Notes: generated by a model from the sequence alone, not told the origin. Shown: positions 37,360-46,583, counted from the stretch's first letter. The stretch: DNA of 64,000 nucleotides from Treponema sp. (GCA_016296575.1 JAEDJA010000002.1:68849-132848), one strand, 5' to 3'. Numbers and translations: made by a program.

Positions 37360-37980
37360 TTATTTCTTTACTGCGGACTTTACAATCAATGTGCAGTCTT
37401 TATTCCCAGGGACAGCCCCGCGAACCATGATTACGTTCAGTTCTGGATCGATTTTTACAATTTTCAAGTTCTGAACTGTAACACGTTTACATCCCATGTG
37501 ACCAGGCAATTTAATGTTTTTGAAGCTGTGTCCTGGTGTAGTACATTCGCCTGTTCCACCCGGTTCACGATGAAATTTAGAACCGTGAGTAGCGCGTCCA
37601 CCGTGGAAGCCCCAGCGTTTCATAACACCCTGGAAACCTTTTCCTTTTGATGTAGCTGTTACATCAAGGAAACGAACCTTGTCGAAAAGGTCCAGTCCAA
37701 CCAAATCACCAACATTAACTTCTTTTTCAAAGTCGCGGAATTCTTTCAGCTGACGTTTTGGGTTAATGTTTTCAGGGAACTGTCCGGCATATGCTTTGCT
37801 TGCTCTTGATGCTTTCATATCATTTACACCAAGAACAACTGCATCATAACCGCAATTTTCCTTTGTTTTTTTAGCAACGACAACATTTGGTTCAACGTGG
37901 ATCACGGTTACTGGTGTCAGATTACCGGCTTCGTCGAAAACCTGTGTCATTCCTACTTTTTTTGCAATCAGACCTTTCAT
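37360..37980 (-). CDS. rplC: 50S ribosomal protein L3
   Basis: 206 residues: MKGLIAKKVGMTQVFDEAGN, then GKGFQGVMKRWGFHGGRATH and GSKFHREPGGTGECTTPGHS. The glutamine of this loop is the residue methylated by PrmB in other bacteria. Confidence 0.97.
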   Translation of the reverse strand: MKGLIAKKVGMTQVFDEAGNLTPVTVIHVEPNVVVAKKTKENCGYDAVVLGVNDMKASRASKAYAGQFPENINPKRQLKEFRDFEKEVNVGDLVGLDLFDKVRFLDVTATSKGKGFQGVMKRWGFHGGRATHGSKFHREPGGTGECTTPGHSFKNIKLPGHMGCKRVTVQNLKIVKIDPELNVIMVRGAVPGNKDCTLIVKSAVKK

Positions 37981-38082
37981 TCTGATATTCTCCTATAAGG
38001 AACCAACGTTCCTTCTTTTATTTTAGGCCGTCGTCCCAGATCCAACGGGATCGTACCTTTTAATTTTTTTCTCAGTATTTAA

Positions 38083-38391
38083 TTACTGTTTAATATCTAC
38101 GCTAACGCCTGCTGGCAGTTCGAGTTTCATCAAAGAATCCATAACATCCTGTGTAGGATTCATAATGTCAATAAGACGTTTGTGTGTTCGCATTTCGAAC
38201 TGTTCACGTGATTTTTTATTTACGTGTGGTGAACGAAGAACTGTGATCTTGTTGATACGTGTTGGAAGTGGGATTGGACCACTTACTTTTGCACCAGCTT
38301 TCTGTACAGTCTGTACAATTGCTTTTGCACTCTGATCGATCAGTTCAACATCAAAGGCTCGAAGTCTTACACGAATCTTCTGATTGGCCAT
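38083..38391 (-). CDS. rpsJ: 30S ribosomal protein S10
   Basis: 102 residues from ATG 38391 ([20 protein letters not shown]), with GGAGGA about 9 nt upstream. The frame continues 19 codons upstream through a hairpin and is rejected as coding. [20 protein letters not shown] is the conserved block. First gene of the S10 cluster, just after tuf. Confidence 0.97.
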   Translation of the reverse strand: MANQKIRVRLRAFDVELIDQSAKAIVQTVQKAGAKVSGPIPLPTRINKITVLRSPHVNKKSREQFEMRTHKRLIDIMNPTQDVMDSLMKLELPAGVSVDIKQ

Positions 38392-38409
38392 TTTTTTTAT
38401 TCCTCCAAT

Positions 38410-38440
38410 TATAACAGAGGGTTTTAAGCCCCCTGTTATA
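38410..38440 (-). other. 12-bp hairpin between tuf and rpsJ
   Basis: On the minus-strand RNA, TATAACAGGGGG pairs with CCCTCTGTTATA (one G-U) around a 7-nt loop. The G-U would be a mismatch on the other strand, so the structure favours the tuf-to-rpsJ direction. No T tract follows. A processing site or partial terminator that sets the tuf/rpsJ ratio is plausible. Confidence 0.65.
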
Positions 38441-38448
38441 ACAATCAA

Positions 38449-39636
38449 CTATTCGATAACTTTTGTAACCTGTCCAGAGGCGATTGTGCGTCCACCTTCA
38501 CGGATAGCAAGTTTAAGACCTTCATCCATAGCGATTGGGTGAATAAGTGTACCAATAACTTTTACGTTATCACCTGGTTTTACCATGTCTGTACCAGGTT
38601 CAAGTTCGATTGTACCTGTGATATCTGTTGTACGGAAGTAGAACTGTGGGCGGTAACCAGAGAAGAATGGAGAGTGACGTCCACCTTCTTCTTTTGAAAG
38701 AACGTAAATCTGTGCTTCAAATTTTGTGTGTGGGTTGATTGAGTTAGGTTTAGCAAGAACCTGTCCGCGTTCAACATCTTTCTTTTCAACACCACGGAGG
38801 AGGATACCAACGTTATCACCAGCCATACCCTGATCAAGAGTTTTCTGGAACATTTCGATACCTGTTACAGTTGTGTCAGCTGTTGGGCGGATACCTACGA
38901 TCTGTACTGCATCGTTCATGTTTACAACACCACGTTCGATACGTCCAGTAACTACTGTACCACGACCAGAGATTGTGAAGATATCTTCGATTGGCATAAG
39001 GAATGGCTTGTCTTCATCACGTTCTGGATCATCAAACCATGTATCCATAGCTGCAAGCAATTCTTCGATACAAGCTGTGTTAGCAGGATCTGACTGTTCA
39101 TTCAAAGCTTTGAAAGCAGAACCTTTAATGATTGGTGTATCACCAGAGAATCCGTATTCCTGGAGAACATCTTTAACTTCTTCTTCTACCAATTCGAGAA
39201 GATCAGGATCATCAACCATATCAACTTTGTTCAAGAATACGATGATCTTTGGTACACCTACCTGACGAGCGAGCAAAAGGTGTTCGCGTGTCTGTGGCAT
39301 AACTGAGTCTGGAGCAGAAACAACGAGGATAGCACCATCCATCTGAGCAGCACCAGTAATCATGTTTTTGATGTAGTCAGCGTGACCTGGACAGTCGATG
39401 TGAGCGTAGTGACGTTTGTCTGACTGGTATTCCAAGTGACGAGTATTGATTGTGATACCACGTTCCTTTTCTTCTGGAGCGTTATCGATTTCATCGTATT
39501 TCAATACTTTGTCACCATATTTGTTACCACAGTAAGTTGTGATAGCAGCTGACAATGTAGTTTTACCATGGTCTACGTGACCGATAGTACCAACGTTCAT
39601 GTGAGGTTTAGTTCGAACGAACTTCTCCTTTGCCAT
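38449..39636 (-). CDS. tuf: Translation elongation factor Tu
   Basis: 395 residues: G1 GHVDHGKT, switch region [32 protein letters not shown], and the C-terminal domains ending [15 protein letters not shown]. It carries aminoacyl-tRNA to the ribosome. AAGGAGA precedes the ATG. Only the hairpin at 38410-38440 separates it from rpsJ, so it probably leads the ribosomal operon. I found no convincing promoter in the AT-rich 140 bp upstream. Confidence 0.98.
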   Translation of the reverse strand: MAKEKFVRTKPHMNVGTIGHVDHGKTTLSAAITTYCGNKYGDKVLKYDEIDNAPEEKERGITINTRHLEYQSDKRHYAHIDCPGHADYIKNMITGAAQMDGAILVVSAPDSVMPQTREHLLLARQVGVPKIIVFLNKVDMVDDPDLLELVEEEVKDVLQEYGFSGDTPIIKGSAFKALNEQSDPANTACIEELLAAMDTWFDDPERDEDKPFLMPIEDIFTISGRGTVVTGRIERGVVNMNDAVQIVGIRPTADTTVTGIEMFQKTLDQGMAGDNVGILLRGVEKKDVERGQVLAKPNSINPHTKFEAQIYVLSKEEGGRHSPFFSGYRPQFYFRTTDITGTIELEPGTDMVKPGDNVKVIGTLIHPIAMDEGLKLAIREGGRTIASGQVTKVIE

Positions 39637-40274
39637 GTTGTTCTCCTTGCCGGCATGATTTTCCTTTTACATCCGACATTCTTTTATTTTTATGTGTTGC
39701 ACTTTAAGCCAGAATAAAAACGTTTTAACAAAAACAATTTTCATTCGCAGACACACTTAATTGCGTGATTAGATTAGAGAAAGGTTGGTAGACTGGATAA
39801 AAGATGTAATCAAGATGCTTCATCATTTCGAAACACCCTTACCCGACACCACCGATCGCTATCCTTCACTGATAACTGGTTTGGTTTTTCGAGTTTATTG
39901 GCGAATGCCGCAGAAACCCAAAATACCACACCTTATATGTTTTAATGCCAACGGCACTAATCCCCTAGTAACTGGGCCGTGTTCACCTGAATACTTTCGT
40001 AAACTTTACGGTGACACCAGATTAATAAATCTGCCTGTATCTCAAAGAACCCACTACTGTCCATAAAGACAGACGTGTTCAATAAATATATAATTTTTAG
40101 AAATAAATATCAATAGCACAACTTAGTATTTATAGATTTTTTCAAAACAAAAATGTATAGTTAGATAGAAAGAATTAATACGTCGAGTCAAGGCACGCTA
40201 ACGCTTAAAGCCTTGACTTCGCCGTTTTTAGGGTTTGTAATAAATCCTAAATCAAAAAAACGCAGGATTGGATT
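39637..40274. other. Intergenic region between tuf and cysE
   Basis: About 640 bp. An open frame at 39785-40066 (93 codons from a TTG) has no usable ribosome binding site and an unusual Pro-rich product, so it is not called. The same stretch carries short palindromes (CGTAAACTTTACG near 39999, CAGATTAATAAATCTG near 40018, CTGTCCATAAAGACAG near 40057). Base composition is richer in G+C than the flanks. It may be a relic of foreign DNA. Confidence 0.45.
40186..40218 (+). other. 9-bp hairpin upstream of cysE
   Basis: AGTCAAGGC (40186-40194) pairs with GCCTTGACT (40210-40218); the loop is ACGCTAACGCTTAAA. Followed by TTCGCCGTTTTTAGG, a poor T tract. Function unknown. Confidence 0.5.
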
Positions 40275-41144
40275 ATGAATATCGATAAACTGATTGACGG
40301 AATTGTAAGCTCATATGACAAATACGGCCTTATAAACAGAAACGAGGCTGAAAATTTTCCTAACCGAGAAAACGTAGTAAATGTTCTTTCTGACATCCAG
40401 AGCCTCATCTTCCCTGGATTCCGAGAAGCAGAAGATATCAATCAGTGGAATATCCGTTATGTTACCGGCCAAAGAGTTAACAGCATCATCACCAATCTTA
40501 CAAAAGAAATTCAAAAAGCCCTCATCTATTCCCTCAGCACAACAAAGGGATGCAGTGACAAAGCTAATAATATAGAAAATTCTCATTGTTTTAATCTTGC
40601 TGAAAAAACCGCCTGTGCACTGATTGAAGAAATTCCTGAAATCCGAAGAATGGTTGCCTTGGATACTGAAGCTGCTTTCAAAGGAGATCCTGCTGCAAAA
40701 AGCAATGAAGAAATCATCCTGTCTTACCCGGGGCTTCAAGCTATCGTAGTTCACCGAATTGCACACTTTCTTCACATAAATGGAGTTCCTGTAATTCCAC
40801 GCATTATGAGTGAACATATTCACGGGAAAACCGGTGTTGATATTCATCCGGGAGCAACAATTGGCGAAAGCTTTTTTATTGACCACGCTACTGGAGTTGT
40901 AATCGGTGAAACCTGCATCATTGGAAACAATGTAAAGATCTACCAGGGCGTAACACTTGGTGCCTTAAGTGTTGCAAAAACAATGCAGAACACAAAACGA
41001 CACCCTACTATTGAAGATAACGTCACTATTTATGCTGGAGCAACAATCCTTGGCGGTGAAACAGTAATCGGGAAAGGGGCTGTCATTGGTGGCAATACTT
41101 GGGTTACAAAAAGCGTGGAACCAGGAAAGACCGTTTACAACTAA
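40275..41144 (+). CDS. cysE: Serine O-acetyltransferase
   Basis: 289 residues. The N-terminal helical domain contains FPGFREAEDINQW and DTEAAFKGDPAA. The left-handed beta-helix carries hexapeptide repeats (IHGKTGVDIHPGATIGESFF, IDHATGVVIGETCIIGNNVK, YQGVTLGALS, TIYAGATILGGETVIGKGAV). The His and Asp of GVDIHPG and FIDHATGVVIGET are the catalytic pair of the family. It makes O-acetylserine for cysteine synthesis. The long N-terminal domain is the EpsC type. AGGA lies 9 nt before the ATG. No cysK lies next to it. Confidence 0.93.
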   Translation: MNIDKLIDGIVSSYDKYGLINRNEAENFPNRENVVNVLSDIQSLIFPGFREAEDINQWNIRYVTGQRVNSIITNLTKEIQKALIYSLSTTKGCSDKANNIENSHCFNLAEKTACALIEEIPEIRRMVALDTEAAFKGDPAAKSNEEIILSYPGLQAIVVHRIAHFLHINGVPVIPRIMSEHIHGKTGVDIHPGATIGESFFIDHATGVVIGETCIIGNNVKIYQGVTLGALSVAKTMQNTKRHPTIEDNVTIYAGATILGGETVIGKGAVIGGNTWVTKSVEPGKTVYN

Positions 41145-41168
41145 GTTAATCGTTTAAATCTCCATATT

Positions 41169-41220
41169 TAGTGTTATTAAACTCTCTAAAGTGGTTTTAT
41201 ACCGTCTATATAGTGTTATT
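41169..41220 (+). repeat. Direct repeat TAGTGTTATT x2 upstream of pflB
   Basis: TAGTGTTATT at 41169-41178 and 41211-41220, each preceded by an AT-rich ATAT or TATA. The 42-bp spacing is four helical turns. They lie 35 bp and more upstream of the pflB -35 and could be activator sites. Confidence 0.35.
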
Positions 41221-41254
41221 TTAAATTTTTTTCGCATTTCATTCCCGTTTTTCA

Positions 41255-41283
41255 TTGTATTATTATTTCGTTTGTAGTATACT
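41255..41283 (+). promoter_or_regulatory. Promoter of pflB leader
   Basis: TTGTAT (41255-41260), 17-nt spacer, TATACT (41278-41283). Predicted start near 41290 gives a leader of about 150 nt before the pflB ATG. Confidence 0.65.
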
Positions 41284-41288
41284 AGCTT

Positions 41289-41438
41289 TGGACGTCGAAA
41301 GGTGTTCATGGTCAGGTTTTCTCGTCCTGTCGTTGATTGAACGAGAAGACTTTAGGTGCGTAAAATTAAAACGCATGTGTAACAGTCCTGATTACAAGGA
41401 CTTTTTACTAAAACAAACAAAATATTAAAGGTATATTT
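41289..41438 (+). ncRNA. Structured 5' leader of pflB, candidate attenuator or riboswitch
   Basis: Three nested or successive stems can be drawn in about 115 nt: TTCTCGT/ACGAGAA (41319-41325 with 41341-41347), TGCGT/ACGCA (41357-41361 with 41371-41375), and the terminator AGTCCT/AGGACT (41384-41402). The 5' end (GGACGTCGAAAGGTGTTCAT) contains GGAC, which can pair with GTCC at 41323-41326 or with the terminator arm, giving alternative folds. No known riboswitch consensus was matched; the ZTP (pfl) motif with CCGCCTGGGC is absent. Confidence 0.55.
41384..41406 (+). terminator. Intrinsic terminator inside pflB leader
   Basis: AGTCCT-gattaca-AGGACT followed by TTTT, 32 nt before the pflB ATG. 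A short 6-bp stem; its place inside the leader points to attenuation rather than the end of another gene. Confidence 0.5.
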
Positions 41439-43751
41439 ATGGAATTAAGAGAAGAATGGAAAGGTTTCAATCCTAGTGGATTGTGGACTTCAGAAGTTAA
41501 CGTACGTGACTTTATCCAGGCTAACTACACACCATATGATGGTGATGCAGCATTCCTTGCTGGACCAACTGATGCAACAAAAACTCTTTTTAGCGAACTC
41601 ATGAAGCTCCAGAAAGCAGAACACGATAAAAACGGTGTTCTGGATATGGACACAAACATCGTAACTGGTATTACAGCTCATGAACCTGGATACATCTGTG
41701 CTGAAGGTAAAGAACTTGAACAGGTTGTTGGTCTCCAGACAGATAAACCTCTGAAACGTGCATTCATGCCTTATGGTGGAATCAACATGGCTGTACAGTC
41801 ATGTGAAATGTACGGATACGAAGTTGATCCAGAACTGAAAAAGATTTTCACAAAATATCACAAAACACACAACGACGCTGTATTCGATGTATACACTCCA
41901 GAGATTCGTAAAGCACGTTCAGCTCACCTCCTTACAGGTCTGCCTGATACATACGGACGTGGACGTATCGTAGGTGATTACCGTCGTGTTGCCCTTTACG
42001 GTATCGACTACCTTATCAAATGTAAGGAAGCTGATAAAGCTAACACTGGTAACGGAACAATGACTGAAGATGTTATCCGTCTCCGCGAAGAAGTTTCTGA
42101 ACAGATCAAATGTCTGAAACAGATGAAAGAAATGGCTGCTTCTTATGGTTTTGATATTTCTAAACCAGCAAAAACAGCAAAAGAAGCCTTCCAGTGGCTT
42201 TACTTCGGTTACCTGGCTGCTATCAAAACACAGAACGGTGCCGCTATGTCTGTAGGACGTATTTCTACATTCCTTGACATCTACATCGAACGTGATATCA
42301 AAAACGGAACTTTGACAGAAGTTCAGGCTCAGGAACTTGTTGACCACATTGTAATGAAGTTCCGCATGGTTCGTTTCGCTCGTATCGAATCATACAACCA
42401 GCTCTTCTCTGGAGACCCTGTATGGGCAACTCTCGAAATAGGTGGACTTGGACAGGATGGTCGCCACATGGTAACAAAGAACGACTACCGCTTCCTCCAC
42501 ACACTGGAAAACATGTCGCCTTCTCCAGAGCCAAACATTACAGTTCTCTACTCTAAGAGACTTCCAAAGCTCTTCCGTGACTACTGTGCAAAGATCTCTA
42601 TCGATACATCTTCTATCCAGTACGAAAACGACGAAATCATGCGCCCAATCTGGGGTGATGACTACTCAATCTGCTGCTGTGTTTCAGCAACTCAGACTGG
42701 TAAAGAAATGCAGTTCTTCGGAGCTCGCGCTAACCTGGCAAAAGCACTCCTTTACGCTATCAACGGTGGACGTGACGAAGCTGCAGGTCTTACACCAGGT
42801 GTACAGGTAGGACCAGAACTGGCTCCAATTACTTCAGAATACCTGGACTATGATGAAGTAATGCGCAAATACGATCAGATGCTTGAATGGCTTGCTGACC
42901 TGTATGTAAATACATTGAACGCAATCCACTACATGCACGACAAATACTACTACGAAGCTGCAGAACTTGCTCTTGAAGATACAAACCTCAAACGCACATT
43001 CGCAACTGGTATTGCCGGATTCTCACACGTTGTTGACTCACTTTCAGCTATTAAATATGCAAAAGTTAAGGTTATCCGTGGCGACGTTGAAGTTAAGAAC
43101 AAGAAAACAGGTGAAGTTATTGAAGTTGTTAAGGGTCTTGCAAAAGACTTCGAAATCGAAGGTGACTTCCCACGCTATGGTCAGGATGATGACCGTGCAG
43201 ACGAAATCGCTGTATGGCTTCTGAAATCTTTCATGGCAAAGATTGAAAAACACCCAACATACCGCAACGCAGAACCATCTACATCAATCCTTACAATCAC
43301 ATCAAACGTTGTATACGGAAAAGCTACTGGTTCATTGCCTGACGGACGTAAAGCTGGAGAACCATTCTCACCAGGTGCTAACCCATCTTATGGTGCAGAA
43401 ACAAACGGTCTTGTAGCTTCTTTGAACTCTGTTGCTAAAGTACCTTACAAATACGCTTTGGACGGTATTTCTAACACACAGACAATCAACCCATCTGCTC
43501 TCGGACACAACGATGAAGAAAGAGTAGCAAATCTGGTAAATGTACTTGACGGATACTTCTCTCAGGGATCACACCACTTGAACGTAAACGTTTTCGGTGT
43601 AGAAAAACTGAAAGACTGTCAGGCTCACCCAGAAAAACCAGAATATGCAAACTTCACAGTTCGCGTTTCTGGATATGCTGTACGCTTCATCAACCTGACA
43701 AAAGAACAGCAGGATGACGTTATCGCTCGTACTTGTCACGCTGTTCTGTAA
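41439..43751 (+). CDS. pflB: Formate C-acetyltransferase (pyruvate formate-lyase)
   Basis: 770 residues. The active-site cysteines lie in [20 protein letters not shown] (C412-C414, matching C418-C419 of the E. coli enzyme), and the glycyl radical is G745 in [15 protein letters not shown] near the C-terminus. It splits pyruvate with CoA into acetyl-CoA and formate in anaerobic fermentation. AAAGG precedes the ATG. Unlike many pfl loci no activating-enzyme gene is adjacent. A terminator follows 67 bp after the stop, so it is monocistronic. Its codons lean on C-ending forms (ACA, TAC, AAC, CTC), typical of a highly expressed gene here. Confidence 0.97.
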   Translation: MELREEWKGFNPSGLWTSEVNVRDFIQANYTPYDGDAAFLAGPTDATKTLFSELMKLQKAEHDKNGVLDMDTNIVTGITAHEPGYICAEGKELEQVVGLQTDKPLKRAFMPYGGINMAVQSCEMYGYEVDPELKKIFTKYHKTHNDAVFDVYTPEIRKARSAHLLTGLPDTYGRGRIVGDYRRVALYGIDYLIKCKEADKANTGNGTMTEDVIRLREEVSEQIKCLKQMKEMAASYGFDISKPAKTAKEAFQWLYFGYLAAIKTQNGAAMSVGRISTFLDIYIERDIKNGTLTEVQAQELVDHIVMKFRMVRFARIESYNQLFSGDPVWATLEIGGLGQDGRHMVTKNDYRFLHTLENMSPSPEPNITVLYSKRLPKLFRDYCAKISIDTSSIQYENDEIMRPIWGDDYSICCCVSATQTGKEMQFFGARANLAKALLYAINGGRDEAAGLTPGVQVGPELAPITSEYLDYDEVMRKYDQMLEWLADLYVNTLNAIHYMHDKYYYEAAELALEDTNLKRTFATGIAGFSHVVDSLSAIKYAKVKVIRGDVEVKNKKTGEVIEVVKGLAKDFEIEGDFPRYGQDDDRADEIAVWLLKSFMAKIEKHPTYRNAEPSTSILTITSNVVYGKATGSLPDGRKAGEPFSPGANPSYGAETNGLVASLNSVAKVPYKYALDGISNTQTINPSALGHNDEERVANLVNVLDGYFSQGSHHLNVNVFGVEKLKDCQAHPEKPEYANFTVRVSGYAVRFINLTKEQQDDVIARTCHAVL

Positions 43752-43817
43752 TCAGAATATAGTGCGACTCAAACCACAGTCTAGTTTACAAAATCTGTAA
43801 TCTGGACTGAAAAGCGA

Positions 43818-43850
43818 AAGCTCCTTGAGATTTTCTCGAGGGGCTTTTTT
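43818..43850 (+). terminator. Rho-independent terminator of pflB
   Basis: AAGCTCCTTGAG pairs (with G-U pairs) with CTCGAGGGGCTT around ATTTT, followed by TTTT. Located 67 bp after the pflB stop. Confidence 0.85.
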
Positions 43851-44024
43851 ATTGAAAATAGTTTCAAAGAAATCATAAAAAAGATATGGTCCTTTTCTGA
43901 AAAAGCACTTAAAGAAAAATGCAGAGATATTCCCGCATCCATGGCCTGTCAAAACCTTATTGATTGGGAAAAAGCACCTAGACTATTGGAAACACTTCAT
44001 GAAATGATGAATAAAATGAAATAA
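43851..44024 (+). pseudogene. Gene remnant: C-terminal coding fragment
   Basis: A 57-codon open frame ending at TAA 44022-44024 reads IENSFKEIIKKIWSFSEKAL then KEKCRDIPASMACQNLIDWE and a helical end. It has no in-frame start with a ribosome binding site and begins in the T run of the pflB terminator. Codon use and amphipathic pattern look coding. It ends just before its own terminator at 44041-44076. Probably the 3' end of a deleted gene; the family is not recognised. Confidence 0.4.
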
Positions 44025-44040
44025 TCTGAAAGAAACGAGA

Positions 44041-44076
44041 TGCCTGGATTGTATCTACCCAAGGCAGCTTTTTTTT
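44041..44076 (+). terminator. Rho-independent terminator
   Basis: TGCCTGG and CCAAGGCA form a bulged stem followed by eight T. It stands after the gene remnant and before the NifU-domain gene. Confidence 0.65.
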
Positions 44077-44118
44077 GGTATATTTAAAGGAGAGAATCCT
44101 ATTTAATGGAAGGAAATT

Positions 44119-44370
44119 ATGGCTACAAAAGAATTTGAAGCTACAGTACTTGAAGCTTTGGATATGTTCCGCCCTACACTTCAGGCAGATGGCGGAGATA
44201 TGGAATATCATGGAATAGATGATGAAAATCGCGTTCACCTTAAACTTACCGGAGCCTGCGGAAGTTGTCCAATGGCTGTTATGACACTCAAAATGGGTAT
44301 TGAACGATATTTGAAAGATGCAGTTCCTGAAATTACTGAAGTAGTTCAGGATAAGGATGATGAAGAGTAG
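44119..44370 (+). CDS. NifU C-terminal-domain Fe-S scaffold protein
   Basis: 83 residues: LEALDMFRPTLQADGGDMEY and LKLTGACGSCPMAVMTLKMG, the NifU-like domain with its CxxC (C53, C56) that holds a transient Fe-S cluster. It is a minimal single-domain form, without the A-type domain of NfuA. AAGGAAAT precedes the ATG. The slyD-like gene follows by 39 bp. It probably delivers clusters to radical SAM and other Fe-S enzymes. Confidence 0.92.
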   Translation: MATKEFEATVLEALDMFRPTLQADGGDMEYHGIDDENRVHLKLTGACGSCPMAVMTLKMGIERYLKDAVPEITEVVQDKDDEE

Positions 44371-44409
44371 TAAATCACTGCTCATTTTAATAATTTAAAA
44401 GGATATAAT

Positions 44410-44952
44410 ATGAAAATTATTCAGGATACAGTAGTAAAAATCCACTACACTCTTAAAGATGATGAAGGAAAAGTTTTGGATTCATCAGAAGGACGTGAAC
44501 CACTGGAATTCCTTTTTGGGCACAATATGCTGATTCCTGGCTTGGAAAAACAGCTTTTTGAAAAAGACGAAGGCGATAAATTCCATGCCGATATTGAACC
44601 AAAAGATGGCTATGGCATTTACGATGACCGCCTTGTTATTGATGTACCACGAGATCAGTTTGAAGTTGATTACGAAATTGCAGTTGGCATGCAATTCCAG
44701 GCTCAGACAGCTGCTGGTGTTTCCATTGTTCGTGTTGTCGAAGTAAATGCCGACAATATCAAAATTGATGGTAACCATGAACTTGCCGGTAAAAACCTTC
44801 ACTTTGATGTAGAAGTTGTTGCTGTTCGTCCTGCAACTGAAGAAGAACTTCAGCCAAGAGGTGGCTGCGGTGGCGGTTGTGGTAGCTGTGGCGGTGGTTG
44901 CAGCGGATCTTGTGGAAATGGTTCTTGTGGTTGCGACGGCGGTTGCAACTAA
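44410..44952 (+). CDS. slyD: SlyD-like FKBP-type peptidyl-prolyl isomerase with metal-binding tail
   Basis: 180 residues: FKBP domain (VVKIHYTLKDDEGKVLDSSE, PLEFLFGHNMLIPGLEKQLF) with the inserted IF chaperone domain (about 70-125) and a Cys/Gly tail (RGGCGGGCGSCGGGCSGSCG then CGCDGGCN) with ten cysteines and no histidine. SlyD binds nickel and other metals through such a tail and supplies hydrogenase maturation. An all-Cys tail may prefer soft metals. AAAGGA lies before the ATG. Confidence 0.9.
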   Translation: MKIIQDTVVKIHYTLKDDEGKVLDSSEGREPLEFLFGHNMLIPGLEKQLFEKDEGDKFHADIEPKDGYGIYDDRLVIDVPRDQFEVDYEIAVGMQFQAQTAAGVSIVRVVEVNADNIKIDGNHELAGKNLHFDVEVVAVRPATEEELQPRGGCGGGCGSCGGGCSGSCGNGSCGCDGGCN

Positions 44953-44986
44953 AGTCCTATCGGAATAATTCGGGAGGAAAAATTAT

Positions 44987-45658
44987 ATGGTTATTTCTAT
45001 TGCAATTTGTTTTCTCCCGATTATTGCAGGAGCTTTTGTACTTAAAACCTGCAATATAAAGCTTTCACACATCTTTCTTGCTATCCTTGCGGCACTTATA
45101 ATTATTCTGCCTATCTCTCTTGTACAGTATTTTACAGGAAACATTTCGATTCCGGGGATTCTTCCCTTACTCAATGTGTTTTTAAAGTCATTTCTTGTAT
45201 ATGGTCTAATTGAAGAGTTACTTAAAACACTTACAATTGCTTTTTTTCCCAATACACTAAAAGACAAAAGCCTTTATTCTGAAAAACAGTGTGCATTGCT
45301 TGCGTTTTTCTTTGGTCTTTCACTGGGTTGTTTTGAAAGTGAAGTTTATTTCTTTTCGCATCTTATGCAGGCAAATTCCTGGGGTGCTACCCTGATGTAC
45401 AAACCGATTCTTTTCCATATGATTACGACTGATTTGATTCACGGTTTATGTGCCGCAATTTCAGGCATTTACATATGGAAATGGCACAATAATGACCAGC
45501 ATAACTTCTTTGTTCTTTCTCCAGTTATTATTCATACTTTGTATGACTTTTTTGTCGGATTTCAGACCACTATAAAGTTCTTCTCAGTCATTGTTGTGCT
45601 CTACGCACTGGCTAAATGCATTTCCCTTTTTGAAAAGCAGGAAAAAGATTCAAACTAA
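44987..45658 (+). CDS. PrsW-like intramembrane protease
   Basis: 223 residues with about seven membrane segments. The PrsW/CAAX-type motifs are visible: E-E-x-x-K in YGLIEELLKTLTIAFF, the second FFGLSLGCFESEVYF, and the histidines in HMITTDLIHGLCAAI and HTLYDFF. In Bacillus PrsW cleaves anti-sigma factor RsiW; the substrate here is unknown. GGGAGG lies before the ATG. Its stop overlaps the stop of the converging radical SAM gene by 4 nt. Confidence 0.85.
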   Translation: MVISIAICFLPIIAGAFVLKTCNIKLSHIFLAILAALIIILPISLVQYFTGNISIPGILPLLNVFLKSFLVYGLIEELLKTLTIAFFPNTLKDKSLYSEKQCALLAFFFGLSLGCFESEVYFFSHLMQANSWGATLMYKPILFHMITTDLIHGLCAAISGIYIWKWHNNDQHNFFVLSPVIIHTLYDFFVGFQTTIKFFSVIVVLYALAKCISLFEKQEKDSN

Positions 45659-46548
45659 TAATCTATCCCGTCAAACAGATTTCCCTGTTCTGCTTTTACA
45701 TATTTATCTTCAAACTCTTCAAGATATTTGAATACTTTGTCCACATCACACATAATTCCATACTGCGCACAAACATTTCTAATTTTATACATTAGTTTAG
45801 CGGAGTTTGGACTAACCAGTTCATAGGAATTTCCGTATGTTTTCATGTAGTGTTCTTTCATTCCCGGAAAATACTGATCCAATTTGTAATAGAAGTATTC
45901 TCGATTCCCCTCCCTAAGCGTAAGTCCGATATTCCATAATATAATTCCCTTGACGCCAGCCTTAACCACATAATACATTATGCGATGAAGATTCTCTTCC
46001 GTATCATTGATAAAAGGCAGCAATGGTGTAATCCACACAACAGTTGGTATTCCACGGCGTTTAGCTTCCATGAGCACTTCTACACGACGAGTTGTATTGC
46101 ATACGTTTGGTTCAATTATTTTGCATAACTCATCATCAGCTGTAGTAAGTGTCATTTGCAGCACAGCCTTTGTTCTACTGTTGATTTTTTCAAGAAGATC
46201 AAAATCACGGAGTACAAGATCACTTTTTGTATGAACCGTAACACCGAAACCATACCTGTCGATTACTTCAAGACATCTCCTTGTTACAAGCAGATTTTTT
46301 TCGGCCTGAATGTAAGGATCGCTCATACTTCCAGTACCTATCATAATTTTTGTCCGCTTTTTGGCAAGAGTTCTTTCAAGAAGTCCGATGGCGTTCTGTT
46401 TTACCTCCACATCTTCAAAAGGTTCAGGAGTATGATAACATTTGCTTCTGGCATCACAGTATATACATCCATGGGTACAACCGCGGAAAAGATTCATTCC
46501 ACGACCATGATTTGATGACAATATTTCTTTTACCTCAACGAAATGCAT
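45655..46548 (-). CDS. Radical SAM protein of the SplB/Rv2578c type
   Basis: 297 residues from ATG 46548 (AGGAAAG upstream; a GTG 6 codons earlier is less likely). The cluster motif is C24-T-H-G-C28-I-Y-C31. NLFRGCTHGCIYCDARSKCY and IGTGSMSDPYIQAEK are typical of the spore-photoproduct-lyase-related group (COG1533). Members of unknown function occur widely outside spore formers. It diverges from the Y-family polymerase gene, and the two promoters share one palindrome, which suggests a DNA-damage role. Confidence 0.85.
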   Translation of the reverse strand: MHFVEVKEILSSNHGRGMNLFRGCTHGCIYCDARSKCYHTPEPFEDVEVKQNAIGLLERTLAKKRTKIMIGTGSMSDPYIQAEKNLLVTRRCLEVIDRYGFGVTVHTKSDLVLRDFDLLEKINSRTKAVLQMTLTTADDELCKIIEPNVCNTTRRVEVLMEAKRRGIPTVVWITPLLPFINDTEENLHRIMYYVVKAGVKGIILWNIGLTLREGNREYFYYKLDQYFPGMKEHYMKTYGNSYELVSPNSAKLMYKIRNVCAQYGIMCDVDKVFKYLEEFEDKYVKAEQGNLFDGIDY

Positions 46549-46583
46549 CTTCTCTTTCCTAAACACTATACATTTTATTAGAT

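Noticed and set aside
39785..40066. 93-codon frame starting with TTG between tuf and cysE
   Set aside because: No ribosome binding site, odd composition, no recognisable motif; kept only as an intergenic note and a low-interest finding.
41289..41438. ZTP (pfl-motif) riboswitch before pflB
   Set aside because: The position is suggestive, but the conserved CCGCCTGGGC 3' element and the 5' pseudoknot sequence are absent.
45655..46548. Radical SAM gene as the pyruvate formate-lyase activating enzyme
   Set aside because: It has CxxxCxxC, but the surrounding sequence (RGCTHGCIYCDAR, GTGSMSDPY) is of the SplB-related group and not PflA, and it is on the opposite strand from pflB.
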